Notes: a model not told the origin generated them from the letters alone. A stretch of 64,000 nt of DNA from Apricaphanius iberus (GCA_028564705.1 JAPXFQ010001297.1:496001-560000); one strand, 5' to 3'; positions 1-13,880 are shown, numbered from the stretch's first letter. Translations and numbers: made by a program.

Positions 1-740
1 CAGTAAAACAGAACACACATCTGGAAGTCCCCAGGGATCCACTATTTTGAAGGTGGCCAATAGGACAGATTTGGATTTATGCGTGGAAGTCAAGGTCAAA
101 AAAAAAAAAAATAAGTGGTGGAATCAGGTCACAGCTAGTTTGCACTGAGCACAGCAAAAGGCCAAATATTTGGTAATCAGTCTAATGTCCAGTTCAAACA
201 AAAAATAATAATTTGCAACTGCTGCACTGTATATGCAGAGGCTTTCTGAAGTGCACATAGTCCTATTAAGATGTTAAGTTAATATTAAGATTTTGATAAA
301 TGAATTCCAAACTTTATCTAACAATTGATGTGACATTTATTTTGAATAATTCATCAATTTACTTGAGTTACGCTGAGTATCAGTTATAGGGAGTTCAGCT
401 GCCAACTAAGATCATCCAGATTCAATTCACTGATGCAATCTTTAAATTTGCCATTTTTAGTTCAATGTGTCAAGCTCTTCCCATGAAGGAGAATGTGGTA
501 TTTGAAGGTCTCAACATTCTGTATGACATTAAATGTGTTTTTAATATTTTTTTAGACTTTTTTTTTTCCTCGCTCCGGCTTCTGTTTCTTTTTGTATTTT
601 GAAGCTCTTCTCAGAACTTGTAGTGACTGATAGAAACTATGGAAGACCTGCAACACTTATCAGCAAGTACAAATTATATTTTCGTTTACATTTAACAACA
701 ATCTGCTGTATTGAAGTGTCAAGGCTAAGATTTTATTGCT
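1..740. other. AT-rich intergenic DNA
   Basis: No gene, RNA or clear repeat is recognised here. Only short A and T homopolymers and scattered short ORFs without family resemblance are visible. Confidence 0.5.
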
Positions 741-754
741 GCAAGGTCAAAATC

Positions 755-1035
755 TCCCTAAACCTTTTGGGAGAAATAATTCAACATGGAATGAAGGAAC
801 ACTCCACGTCCCGAGAGTCAGCTTCTGTAACCGAGGATCGGCCTTCATAGTACACCTGACCAATGTGGCCCCTCCCACATATCGTGAGCTCATGACAAGG
901 GGTGATTTGGGGCATGTTGCCTCTATACCGCCTGAGCCCAGCACTGCCCAAAGACCTGGCCACCAGGCCTTGCTCCAGAGGGGGGCCCCATTGAGCCGCC
1001 TCCGGGCAAGGGAACATGGATGGATGGATGGCATG
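755..1035 (-). mobile_element. LINE 5' fragment (linker and first endonuclease residues)
   Basis: Read on the minus strand, this GC-richer block starts at a GGAT-type simple repeat and runs into a reading frame containing KLTLGTWSVPSF. That resembles the LGTWNVTSL start of the endonuclease domain in a very common teleost non-LTR retrotransposon. The text before it (cggttacagaagctgactct) also matches, from memory, the linker ahead of that ORF. Nothing downstream of the first endonuclease residues follows, so the copy is truncated. The family name is not assigned. It may be the same family as the fragment at 15995-16680. Confidence 0.6.
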
Positions 1036-1383
1036 AGCCAAACTCCAACATTGGTTGACAGAATCATCATCAAAAGCCTGAACACTATGAAACACAATTT
1101 AGTTTTGATGCATAAAATTTAGCTGTCATCTAAAAAGAGCATTTTCATCATGGTGAGTCAAGCATACATACAGTAATATATTGCGTATGGCAGTAGATGT
1201 CTTTATAATCTGAGTGATTTAGTCAACTTCTGCAGGGTTTGAGGTGGGAGACTGACAGACACTAAAGAAAGAAGACTGGATGCTAAAATTAATGGGTATT
1301 TCAACAAAGTATCCAGCGCATGCACACTTATGCAACCTGGTAATTACAATTTTATTATATACATTTTTTAAAGGTTTTTGTTT

Positions 1384-1560
1384 GCACTAGTGGCCTTTAT
1401 TTGAAAGTTGTTGGACAGGAAGAATAATAGAGAGGGGGGGAAGACATGCAGCATATGTTATGGGGCTGGGAATCAAACCCCAGACAGCTGCGACGAGAGC
1501 CGTAGCCCGTGCACGGCTTGGGGGCGCCCGCCGCACCACCACGCCAATTGAAGCCCCATT
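1384..1560 (-). mobile_element. tRNA-derived SINE
   Basis: On the minus strand the order is a tRNA-like head, a good RNA polymerase III B box (GGTTTGATTCC, 1469-1479), a body with CATGTCTTCCCCCC, and an end reading AAATAAAGGCCACTAGTG. This organisation is typical of a widespread fish tRNA-derived SINE. A degenerate A-box-like TGGCGTGGTGG lies near 1540-1550. The short ORFs across it have no coding meaning. Confidence 0.7.
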
Positions 1561-1564
1561 TAAT

Positions 1565-4500
1565 AACATTTTTCCCTAACATTTCCTTTTTTTGTTTTTG
1601 AATTGTACAAGCTGTATGTTACATAAAGGGTAGAACATATGCGAAAATATTTATAGCAGCTTTAGTTTTAAAAATTTCATAAAGTCAGAATTTTAACAGT
1701 AGGTTTGTAAACTTTGAGAGCCATGATAATGATTGAACACGTAAAAATTCCAGAGAATATGCAAATTGAGTTTTTTTTTCTCTCTCTTTAAGCTCAGTAA
1801 GACTCAAAGACTTAGAAAGAGAAAACAAGTCGGTTTTATAAGCTGAAAAAAAACATTTGAAATGTTTTCTGTTACACAAAAGCCTGAAGATCTGTCGACA
1901 TACAGCTTTGTGCCTATTCCTGTATATCATAGTTTCTATTCGTTTTCCAATCTTGCTTTATCCTTTCAGGGTTATTAAGGAAGGGTGGAGTTGGTTTGAT
2001 GGAAACGATTCCAAAATACGCCAAGTACAGTTCACTCGTCATGGACTGCCAAATGCAGAGAAGCCCTGCACTTACACCGCATGAAAAAAGGAAAATAATT
2101 CAAACTGAAAAAAAGAGTGTTGGCAATAATGCATAGGCTACTTTGGATGACCATAGCCTCCTTTAACAGCCCAGATCTTCCAAATGGACTTTACCCATCA
2201 TGATAAATCATCACTAGTCTTTTTTATTGTTATTGTTGTTTTGGTATTGAATAGCTTAATCCCCCACCTTCGGGTATCTTGATTAATTAATAAAGCATGA
2301 AATGTTTTATATACCCTGCAAACTTTCTCCTGTCATTCTTGAATAATTAATGTTTATTTAGTTAATCTTGTGTTTTTATGTTTTTTTTAAATTCATTTAT
2401 GTAATATTTTGTATGCACAGCACTTTGAAGAAACTTTGTTAAAAACATGCTTTATAAACTTGAACTATTCTCGGAATATGTACTGTCCAAATATAATCTG
2501 TTTATTACAGGCTTTCTTTTATTTTATTTTTTATTTTATTATATTCAATACCATGCATTTGATTTTGTCCATTTAATTTTTGCTTTTTTTTTCCGGTCTG
2601 GCATGCAACTCAAGTTCCTAATTTCCTAACTTCCTTGACTTTCTACAGAATAATAATTCAGATTGTTAATTTAATTAACATTTGAAATGTCTGATGCCAC
2701 ACCTTTTTAGATGTAGACTTTTGAAGAAGAAGAAAAAAAAGAAAATAATTTCTGGTGTATATTAAGATTTTCATAATCTCAAGATTTCAGGCCAGTGAGA
2801 CAGTTGACAGTTGAGACAGATGAGTGGATCTACTTTTTCAGGTTTGGAAAGGAAATACATTCCGTTTTTTCCCTATATCATGGGCTTTGTCACTGCTTAA
2901 TTCTCAGCCTGAACTACAAATCAATCAAACAACTTCTGCCAGCAGATTTCTCAGACAAAAGTAAGGAAAAATTAAGTGACACAAAATAAATACTTTTCTT
3001 TCATTTAGGAGTTTGTGTTCCTTTTTAGACACTATTTTTGAACTGACTATTATCTGACTCATTTTTTAAAAATATTTTTCCCAATGAGATACACTTCAAA
3101 TAAGGCTTTTCTTAAACATGTAGTTAATTAAGCCCTTTTAAAACAAGATTCTTGTGATAAATACATTCCAAGTAATTTTTTTTAAAACATTTTTTAATTT
3201 TAAACTTTTTTTGTTTCATTTTGAGTGAAGAAACAAGACCTTTAAATCAGAATCTTGATTGAGGAATCATAAATAATCATAATATGAGCAGTACCGTTTC
3301 CTGTTAAAGATCAATTCTTGTTGTTTGAATGGGTTTGCATGGTCTATGACAGAAATGTTTCCTAAATGCATGAGTTTTGTGCTTGTTAGAACATATTGTT
3401 TCACTTACAACTTTTAAACACATGTTCACATTAGACCTAATCATTATGAAACAAAGTGCATAGTTAAAAGCTTACATTTCACAGAGTCAAATGTGTGAAC
3501 TTTCAGAACCAGTTTTGATGCAGTATTTATGTTTAAACCCCTGCAGTGATAATTATATCTGCTACAAGTTTTCAAGCAAATATAGTGTGTTATTATGAAT
3601 GGAAGTTGTTCCAAATCCCTAAAGGAAGAAATATTTTAGATATACTCAAATTATGAAAATAATTAAATTTGCAATTAATAACACATGTCTACAAACCATT
3701 TTTTTTTTTTGGAGTTTTACATGCCTTTTTGCAAACGCTCAAGCTATGAGTTTTCTTCAATAGTGGCTTTCTCATTGCTACTCTCCAGAACCCGTGCAAC
3801 AATGAAATGTGTGGTTTGTAATATAACACAACTTGAAACTGTTCAATGAGTGTGAATAGATTTGCAACATACTCTATTTGGTTTATGATTCCATTACCAC
3901 ACCAGTTTAATAAACTCTAATTTTTTTACTGACAGTTTCATATGTCTAACACTAGAACCATATGGAAGGTCTCATGTTCACCTTTTCAGGTCAAACAATC
4001 CTCCCACCCATCATGATCATTGGCTGAGTTCCTCATTCCTCACTCTGAAAGCCCCCTCAAATTCTCCTATCTCTCCATTAACCTTTTAGTGGATTTGTGT
4101 CAGCAGTCAGTCTCCTCGGTGCTCAGTCTTTCAGCTCTTTTCTCTGCTGGAATCTGATACATGATGCAGGGGATGGTAATCTGGCTGGGCTCATGTAAAA
4201 ATAAAATCCCCATTTCCTCCTAGGACAGACATTTGTTACCAACTATTATAAAAATTGCATATCAGTTGTAGCATCTAAATCATCATTAAAAATAGAGAGG
4301 GAGAAAGATGAGAGGGTTGTGGGTTGAATGAGAATGACAGCCTCTGCATTTGAGGGCTCGAGAGATGAGCTAAATTTGGCATGTGCACATGAAAAATGTG
4401 TACACTGGACAAGGTGAGGGAACTGGGCAGCAAAGCCGTTGCCAATTATACTCCTGAACAGCCTGCTCACCTTGCTGGAATACCATCACACAGCTATGAG

Positions 4501-5869
4501 TAAGCAGTGTGAAACGCGGGTAGCTGGAGTATGATTGGCACCTCAAACAGCAGATGGTGTGACCTATAGGATGGAAGTGCTGTTCTGCCAGTCATCTATT
4601 ATGGCTGAACAAAGCAGAGCAGCTTTCTTCTTATGAGAATGATTTAACTTTACAGCTGGATAGCAAAGTAAAAAGTAAAAACCTAAAACAAATGATGCAG
4701 GCAGATGCAGGCACTTGTGCACTTTGAGGGAAGGAACACATAATATTTAATCTAAGGTTACAGGTTTAGTAAGAATCAATCTTCTGTTGGTAGTAGTGTA
4801 AACATTGTAAAGACTTGTTCTGATTAGATTTTGTTTTCAACCAGCATATCATATTGTATATTTTAGCTTAATACCATGCTAAAGCTGAATCAATTTTTTT
4901 CGAATTTAGCTAACAGAAATAGTTTTAGTGATGGCAATTTACCTACAAAAGGTCTAAATGATGCCAGACAAAAGGGTGAGTCTTTATAGTGTGTTGTGCA
5001 ACAATACAAAGCTTTGGCTTTGAAAACAATAATAACAAAATGTGTTGCCACAGTTACTTTGAAATAGTAATCTGCTTACTCATTCAAAAAGTATGATTGG
5101 TTCTTTGCTGTTTACTTTATTTTAGGAGTAACAAGTTACTGCTAGTTACTATCAGCAGCTGCCAATAACACTCCCCACCGCCTCAACATAAAAACAACAA
5201 CCGGTTTTGCCAATATTCACTTTATTGGAAGTACATTTTAACAGGCCAGAAATATGCTTGCTTTCTAACCTCATGTAACCTCTCATTGACACCAGACAAC
5301 TGGAGAGTTCCACCTGGGGGCAGAGTACACAACTCAAACCAGATAGAGTGTTGAATTTGTAGGGTAGAAACAGAACAAACATGGTGACCATGGAGGAGAT
5401 AATCAGCTGTTTAAGTTTCAGATTACAACAGAAAAAGACATCAGCAGCGTTGTAGAAAGTAAGACCATATTTGGTATGGAAAAAGCAACGCATTAAATTA
5501 GTCGTTACTGGAATACATGTCATATTAGAATAATGCAGTACTAAGTAATTTGTTCGTATCACTGTTAATAAATGCCGGGTAATTATTAATAAATCTAGTA
5601 ATCTTGGTCAAAATTACCCAGCTGGGGTGCCACCTTATTAACAAGAAATAATAGCCAAATAGTTTCCTCAGTTATTGCTGATGAATACTACCTGATAAAT
5701 ACAATAGATTAAGTATTTAAGTTCAGCAATGATGCTCTTGAACAAGAGGTTCTACAGACATATTAATGGAATAAGCAAAAACAACTTCTCTCCAAACTCT
5801 AAGAGTTTTTTTTTACAAAAAAAAAAATCTATCTTCCAAATAAAATACTTTAATCAACAAACTCTCTAA
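1565..5869. other. Intergenic DNA, no supported gene
   Basis: About 4.3 kb of AT-rich sequence with poly-T and poly-A runs. Short ORFs at 1857-2084, 2795-2989, 4246-4470 and 5152-5562 show no recognisable domain or splice context. 5040-5150 contains several GTTACT/AGTAAC motifs typical of decayed fish hAT-like repeats, but no paired ends could be defined. Confidence 0.45.
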
Positions 5870-6445
5870 GGCCACGTCCACACTAAGCCGGATAATGCCT
5901 TAAACGTATAATTATTTCGTCTACACCCCCCTATCGTCCACACTAACCCGGCGTCGTTTAAGGTCTGTGGCCGGACAACTATTAGCCGGATTAGAGAGCC
6001 GTGTAAATCCTAATTCAACGGTTAAACGAGCTAGTGTGGACAGCTTCCCCGGATAATGAAAGGAAGTGGCGTCAGTGAATGCTGCGTCAATAACAATATG
6101 ACACTACAGACAAAGACAACAGCGAAGAGTAATAAATCGATCTCGTCGTCTGTCCACACCAAAAACTCTCTCTTCTTCTGAGCAGCTATTGTTCTCTTCG
6201 ATTAACGGGAAAAGCAGATATGTACTGTGCTGTAGAGCTTCTTGTATATATTATGTAGGCGCTGGCGTCACGTAGATTATACGCATGTTTTGTGCGTCTT
6301 TTCGCGCGTGCCCAGTATTTGCACAGGTCGGTATGGGATTGCGCAATCATGGGACCTTAAATGGGGCGTAAATGCTCTTGTTGAGTGGATAACATTAGGC
6401 GTCTAACTCCCCGTATAACCTTATCAGCTTAGTGTGGACGTAGCC
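5870..6445. mobile_element. PIF/Harbinger-like MITE
   Basis: A 576-bp non-autonomous element. Its left end starts GGCCACGTCCACACTAAGCC and its right end, reverse-complemented, starts GGCTACGTCCACACTAAGCT. It is flanked on both sides by TAA (5867-5869 and 6446-6448), which fits the TWA target duplication of PIF/Harbinger transposons. Related GTCCACACTAA or inverted TAGTGTGGAC motifs recur inside (near 5936 and 6032). No transposase ORF is present. Confidence 0.75.
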
Positions 6446-6448
6446 TAA

Positions 6449-9400
6449 GATAGTGTTATGGGAAACTTTATTAAGAAGGATCTGTTCTGTGTATATATAC
6501 TGACAGAACTGTGTGCTATTTCTTCATGACATAGTAATTAATCTGATTATATGACACTTTATAATACTAGGTCAGGTCATGTGAACTGATATTAAACTCC
6601 TGCATCCTATGCTATTATGATAACGACTCTCTGTACACTGGACGTCCTGACATTTTGCAAGATTGTGCTTCTGTATCACCCGAAGACGCCTGGGAGTCTA
6701 CAGTCTTTACTCTGAAGAAATGTTTACTGATATGATATTGATAGTAGTAACGTTGACTGACTCTATAAAAGGCTGTGTTAGTTGTTTGGAAGCAGGCTTG
6801 CATAGATTGGCATAACAATCATCTGATAAATGTGATGAATCTCTCTTTCTAACATTACTACTAGGGCTGCCAAATGATAGAATATTCAGAATTTAAAATT
6901 TTAAAACAAAAACCTTCAAGAAAAAAAACGGTAGATTATTGTCTACATATATTTGGTCGCTTTGTAATCCTGTAATCCTCAGATACCTCCATGAGGAGGG
7001 TTTGTTCCGCTGCGGAGAACATTTCTGAACATTCTTTTCCCTCGTTTTTCGGCATTTCGGACAGTTTTCGTTCTCAACTAGAATGGGCTTTTTATCTTCC
7101 CTGTGGGCGTGCACAAGTTGAGGCTTAACAGGTGAGTATTGACTAAGTGTCAAGTGGAGCCAGCTGATTTCACTTGATGGAACGACCTCGAGCTAGATCG
7201 GGAAGTGGAGCTTAGTCAAGCTTCAAGCTTACACCTAAGCCTGGCAATTCTTAGCTACGTTGATGGAATACCCCTCAGATCTGTTTGAGAAATTTGAAAA
7301 TCAGGCCAAATTAGCTTTCAACTTTCAAATGATGTGAATTACTCACACACCATTACAAAAGTATTTAAGAATAAAACATTAGTAGAAAAATTTATAGTAA
7401 TATCACAGTTCAGTATGGGCCACAAGAAGTGTATGGAAATATGCCAGTTTAGCTGTACTTTATTGGGCTATGTTGCAAAAGCACTGAAAAGGCCTGCTGT
7501 AATTTGAAAAATGTTCTCTTGTGAAATTAATTGGCTGTATAAGCCTAAAAAAATACAAAAACTAACCATAATTTTAGAATCTTCCATCACTGCCCTGTGT
7601 TTTTCTGGATACCAGTCCAGCAGAAAACCCGCCAGTCACTATTTCCCACTAGACACATATACAACACGGGTGGCTTTTCAGTCATGATAATATTAAAACT
7701 TTGGCAACAAAACTTGATGGTATATGTAAGAGAAATACATGGGGTGAATTTAATCCATGCAGTTTGTTCACCTTCATGTGTAACTTTCTGTTTATTAAAA
7801 TATATGATGAGATTTGAACGTGTTGCCTGGCATTTATTGTGACAGTAATAATTGTTACTGTTGATTTAATGGGCTAAGAGCAATTAGAACAGGAGCAAAA
7901 CTTTATTTTTGTTCCAAAAATATATTCCTGAAAAATGACGGTAGCTAATATAAAAGCACAAAATTGCTTTTGCATGAATTATTCATGGACCTTCAAGAAG
8001 TAATAACCCAGGTGGTATATTTCAAATGTCCAACAGGTAAACAAATAATATTGCGGAAGATGTTTGCTTCAGGGAAATTGACGTAATTTGTTTACTTTGT
8101 GCACTTTCTTTTCTGTCAGGTTGCCTTTTGTGCCACCTGAGATATTAATTGTAAACAACATAAAATCATTTTCTTGCAAAACATGCACAAATGTTTATTT
8201 ATTTAGGACATCACAAATTAACCAGGAGTAATTTTTGTACTTTTCTTTGTCTGATTGAAGAGAAATTATTCATTAGGGCTAAATTTTATTATCTGAAACG
8301 TCTTATTAGGAAACTGCAGGCATATCTCATTATGTGGGTAAAGTCTAAGAATAGAATAATTTTTCTAAAAACTCTCCAGATAATAATGACCCTTCCTCTG
8401 TAATTTATTTTCACTGTAATAAATGTCATATAATGTCTCCCTTTTTTTCAAATATCCCATTTTGTTCTTCACGGTAATGGTATAAGTATTTTAAGCTCTG
8501 AGGAGAAACATGGATGGATAACAAATCCATTTAGCTCCATTACTGCTCAGTCTTCTCATTCAGTAGTCTCCTGTCCTTGCAATGTAATATGATTCCTTAT
8601 TGCCTTTCATCTCTTTTGCTTTTTCATTTTGCAATAAGAGTGTGGGATATGCTTCTGTAGGGGTTTAGGATGCATTGCTGAGGTAAGTTTAGGGTCAGGT
8701 CTGATGGTAGTCATAAAACCTTTTAAAACTGCTAGCTAAAAAAAAAAAAACAGTTTGATCCACATCTTGAGTCACACTTCTTAAGCAATGTTTGGTTAAA
8801 ACTAAAACTTCAGAAATGTCATATTTGCAAATATAATTTTGGTAAACTGAGCACAGACCAAATTGTCCCCTTAGGGGGTCCCGGAACCCAGATTGGGAAC
8901 CACAGATATAGAGCTAAGTGGATTGTAGTTGATTGTAGACTAATTTAAACATTGTTTTGTCAATATTCCAAAATATAAACTACAAGAACCAGCTTGAAGC
9001 AATGTGCTCAAGATCCCATACAGAATGCTTGAGCATTAACTTAAAGAGTATCAATGAATATGTATTCACATAAATTAAAATTTACCTTATTATTTCCGCC
9101 ATACTTATTTTAGACAATTAGTTTAGTACTATGCATTTCTGTATCCTAAAAACACAAAATATTGTTTGTTTAAAATACAAAATATCAAGATAATTTATTC
9201 TGTAAACATAGCTTCACTGACTTGACTACTCTGTCAGTAAAGATTTGCATTGCTACAAGTTGACCGAGTCTTAAATAAACACAGATTTAGGAAAATGGCT
9301 GAAACTCTTATTCAGTGTTGTCAAAGTTGCCTGTTGAGTCAATACTTGAGTAAAATTCTGTGATTGTGAAAAGTGCTTCGTGGTGTTGATGGAAAGGATG

Positions 9401-10300
9401 ACTGAAAATGTGTGAAAACTTCCAGAAGCAGCTGGATATCTTTAATGAATTGTTTTACAAAAGAAAACAAAATGCATGGCAACAGGCAGTGTGGATAAAA
9501 CTTGAAGGGCAAAAAGCATTACAATGTAAAAGCTTGACATTGATACAGGAAAATACACAATTAAAAAAATAAAGGATGTCAAGGAAGTATTACACTTTAC
9601 AACAAAGAACAAAGCTATTGGGAACAATTTCAATAAGCAGTTTGAGAACTGAGTTCATGGGCATCAAAGTTCAGCGAGGCAAAAACTCCTCAAGAGATTG
9701 TTAATCTAATTTGAAATTTTAAGTAGATGCCAACAGTCTTAGTTAATCCATGATACAAATAAAGAAAAATTAAGCAATAAAAACGTAAATCAAGGTCAGA
9801 AAATTTTACATTGAACCATAATATAACCAAAAGATCCTGACAGAAATCACTAGAAAGTAATATCTCACCATAACATATTTCAGACCTGTACCAGTTGTCA
9901 GTTGCTCAGAAAAATAATAAGTTAAAGAAAGGTGAGAAATGACCACTGATGATTAAAATTCACAAGCTGTGGTCCAAGCAATACGTGAAGATGCATTTTT
10001 TCAAAGATTTTATTGGCCAACAAAATGAGAGGGCATCTTGATAGATAGGCTGTAGTGGATCACTTATAGACCCAAGTCATCAATTACAGCCAAGGGGAGG
10101 AGGGATAATGCTGCAGGCAGCTGTCTTTAGCTATAAGCTAGTTTGACCTTTCATAGTGAAGATTAACTGAAAATCTACTCAGACGCCCCTTACAGTTTCT
10201 GGAGGACATTGAGCTCAAACTATAAACCTGCAGCATTCCAGAAAGCGGTGGTCTTTGATTAACAACTGACTTTCCAGGATTATTACTGATTATTTTAAAA
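6449..10300. other. Intergenic DNA, no supported gene
   Basis: No gene recognised. The ORFs at 7597-7842 and 8191-8403 are AT-rich chance frames. A short piece near 8870-8905 (gggggtcccggaacccagat) resembles the end of a common fish interspersed repeat but lacks a partner end. Confidence 0.45.
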
Positions 10301-10308
10301 TGCATAAG

Positions 10309-11584
10309 CAGTGTTGGGGACAATACTTTGTAAATGTATTTGATTACAGAATTCTGAATACCTGCTTTATAATTTATTTTGTAACACATTCCGTTACTTT
10401 GCTGAATCCTGGTACTGTATATTAAATACTTGGAATACTACCCCTTCAAAACAGCATTTAAGTGTATGAAATGTCACAAAATGTGCTGGTAGCTACTCCC
10501 GCAGGAAAACAGAGCGTATATTAATACTAAACATTATGTACTGACTGGGTAAAAAATAAAGTAATTATTTTTGGCACAACACTGCTCTCAGCGACCAAAA
10601 CCAACCAACCCCTAAAAAAAACAATTGTATTTTTAGCAGTAATATCTCTTTACATTTTATCAGATTTTTTGTTTAGTCATTTTAAATGAAGTTTAGCTGT
10701 TTTGCAGCCACAGCCAATTAGGCTATTTGTGACTTTCTGTTTTAAATAAGCAAAGTATTGTAAACTGACATTCATTGCACTCCAAATGGAAAGCTTTTAT
10801 CTCTGTAGGGAATCCCATCACAACAACATATAATGAAGCTAACGTCATGTCACATACAACCACTGTACCTGTGAGAAATGACCTAACTAACACGATATAG
10901 GCCCTGTCAAATAATGGACATAAAAAAACAGTGGTAGATGATATTGTTTTGTTTTTGTACATCATTGCAGTGTCTTTTCATTTGTTAGTGACTTTCACAT
11001 ACCTTGAAAGGCTGGTCAGCAGGCTTTGTTTCTAGTTTGCTGTTGACATTGATGATGTGCGGCAGTGTAGTTTCTTGAGACCCACCAGCAAAAGTTTACA
11101 CAAAAATGTAAGAATTTTCCCACCTGGATCCATCACTAACCTTTGCAAACATATTTTAGGTAATAGTATGAATATGCTGTTTTATTTATTGACACTGAAT
11201 TACAGCTGCTCCAGCAATCACTGGAGTTTGCCTGCATACTTTACAGTTTGACACCAGAAGCAGTGTGACTTATTACTTGTTAATGTTGGTGCTTACTGGT
11301 CAGGAGTGCTTCAGCAATGGGATATCTATGGTTTCGGTGGCATATTGTATAGGGGTATTATGGGATAGTCTACTCAATGCGAAGAAACATGTTTCACAAA
11401 AATTATATCTTCATCTTTCAGGTGGAAAATGGAAAAACTCGCAAGTATTCCAATGGTATTACAAAAGTAACCATATTCCGAATACCATGTTTAAGAATAG
11501 TAACTTTAACGCAATACAGTAACCTATAATTAGTATTCTAAATATGTACTGCCGGAACATGTATTCCGTTACTACCCAACGCTG
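10309..11584. mobile_element. Non-autonomous hAT-like transposon
   Basis: The left end CAGTGTTGGGGACAATACT is matched by a right end whose reverse complement begins CAGCGTTGGGTAGTAACG. Flanks are tgcataag (10301-10308) and tgcataac (11585-11592), an 8-bp target duplication matching at 7 of 8 positions, as expected for hAT transposons. Subterminal stretches rich in ATTCCG, TACTTTG and GTAATAC motifs occur at both ends. ORFs inside are short and show no transposase or BED domain, so the element would have needed an enzyme supplied in trans. Confidence 0.75.
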
Positions 11585-11592
11585 TGCATAAC

Positions 11593-11868
11593 GTACATAT
11601 ATTGTAGCCGACATTTACATAGCTTTTCACAAACTTGTTAGTGTCTGAATATAGGCCATATATAACTCAATGCCCAAGGAACATCTTCAGTCTCAAAATT
11701 GCTTTTAATTACCATTAAAAAAACATCAGCAGCAGCAGTTTGAAAACTCTGGACAACTTACTGTAGCACTCTTATCAATTTATTCTATTGCTTATTTGAA
11801 CTTCAATAACCTTTTTTTCTGGAAACACTATTAATATAAAACTTTATTGCATACAAATGTACAGCAAC
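11593..11868. other. Spacer
   Basis: AT-rich spacer between the hAT-like element and the microsatellite. Nothing recognised. Confidence 0.4.
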
Positions 11869-11984
<116 letters not shown>

Positions 11985-13640
11985 GTTAAATGTTCAAATG
12001 AGGCAACCCTGATGTTTGTTGTTCATTCGTAATTTAGCTTACTAATATCAACTACTATTTAAAAGTTGGGTTATGTTTTTACACAAAAGTATTGGAAGTC
12101 TAACATCAAACCATGGAAATATTCAGGGAGAATATTAATAATTAAACAAATTAAAGGCGACAGTGCTGGACTCTGGCCTGTCCATCTTGCAGAGTCCCCC
12201 TGTCTAAACCACAGAGAAAGCAGCAGCAATTCACCCTGGAAAGTTCACCCTGACAGTGGTTGGATGTGATGAGCAGTCTGCCTACTGATGTATGGAACAA
12301 ACTACGAGTCTGACTGCCCATCCATGCTATCAATTAATATCAGCTTTTACTTTTCCCTTCAGAACTGTCAGATGACAAGAGTGGATTTATTGGCCGACAG
12401 TGGCCAACAAGGGCTTCACCTTTCCTTTTATTTACTGTTTACAATGTTTGGATAAATAACTGCTGATTTGTATGGAGTAAGATTTATTATGTGGTCACTT
12501 GAGTATCTGATGACCTCTGTGAACTGTTGAAACTTGAAGCTTGAAGCTTTAACCAAACCCAAATTCAGACTCTGATCTCGGCCCTGACCCTGTGTGATCG
12601 CTGCTCCTATCCCAAAATAAATTACATATCAAATGCCAATTAAAGTCTTAACACAGACTTAGTTCAACTAATTATTGCTTTTATCCTGTTAATATGTTGG
12701 AAAATATTGAGAACCTGAAGCGTAAAAATGTTTATAAAAACTATTAGATCAAGACAAAAAACTGAAAATTCTTAAGTTCTAACGTTAAGACTGAAACCAG
12801 ACTAGTGTGCACTCTGACTGATTAACCCTTCCGAACAAGACTGGCAACAGTTCACTATCTTCCCCTGAGTCAGACAACTGATTCACTTTCCAAGGTGCCA
12901 TCGATACATTTCACCCCTCAACAGCAGTGCTTTAATCGCCACGGGGGCTTCAGTGTGATCAGTTACTGTCAGCCAGAAGGACACACTGCGGTCAGTTGAA
13001 CATCAGATATCAAGCGTTTTGTAATTCAATCTAACCAAAGACAGGAGACGCCAAGTATCCATATCGTCTGTTTGTCGCGCACTCATTAGAAAACCACTGA
13101 TCACCATGGAACACAATGAGGGTAAACCTGTGCCTTTAGAAGGAGTAAATATTATGTAATACTAACAATTAGAAGTAGTTAGAATAGTTTATTAAAGAAG
13201 TAGATGGTTCACAGTCTTTTTCAGCTCAAAAAAAGGCTATAAAAACAAAAGCACTTGCTTATAGTATAGAACATTTTTGAGGGAGGTCATTTTGCAGTAG
13301 GATTACTGGGTATCTCTGAGCCACTTTGTAATTTAACCTTAACATCTTCTTGAGAGGTTAAGTGTCTAAATCAAAACATTGTCAAATAGCAGCTAATTGA
13401 TCTTGAACACTCTCTAAACTATGTTTTTTTCCAGATTAAATACATTCTCTTATTCAAACTTTGAATGTTATAGGACATGAAAGGACCAACACATAAGTCT
13501 GTCTGGACTCAAAATACATGCATTTATGAACATAAGATTTGAAAGCAGGCTTCATCTGCAACATGAATAAACATGCAGCAGATTTGATGGCTGTAAGTTG
13601 TTATATACCATTTTAATTGAATAGTGTTTTGTCTATCTAT
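11985..13640. other. Intergenic DNA with one weak exon candidate
   Basis: Mostly unannotatable. At 13106 a strong Kozak start (CACCATGG) opens a five-codon frame, MEHNE, followed by a GGGTAAAC donor-like site at 13122. No continuation exon could be identified, so it is described in the findings and not called as a gene. Confidence 0.35.
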
Positions 13641-13880
13641 ATCCCTACATCCATTTCTTGTCTTTACCTGCTTAACCCTGCAGAGTCATGGGTGGGCTGG
13701 TGGCTATGCCCAGCAATCATTGGGCAGGAGGCAGGGCACATCCTGGAGAGGTTGCCAGGACAAACAACCATGCATTCATGTGTTTGGACTGTGGGAAGAA
13801 GCCAGAGTACTCTAAGAGCACCTACACATACACAGGGAGAATGTGCAAACTCCATCCAGGAAGACTCCAGAAGACTCCCA
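13640..13880 (-). mobile_element. Fragment of the CACGGTGG-type tRNA-like SINE
   Basis: On the minus strand it carries the middle and 3' part of the family seen at 63365-63685: GGATGGAGTTTGCACATTCT, then ACAGTCCAAACACATG, TGGTTGTTTGTCCTG, a CCAGGATGTGCCCTGCCTCC block and an AAGAAATGGATG tail. The tRNA-like head is missing. Overlapping ORFs on both strands (13617-13978) are by-products. Confidence 0.7.

Noticed and set aside
1384..1560. Functional tRNA gene
   Set aside because: The B box is good, but no acceptor-stem pairing or complete cloverleaf is visible and a SINE body follows.
5152..5562. 136-codon minus-strand ORF
   Set aside because: No recognisable motif, and it begins in repeat-like sequence.
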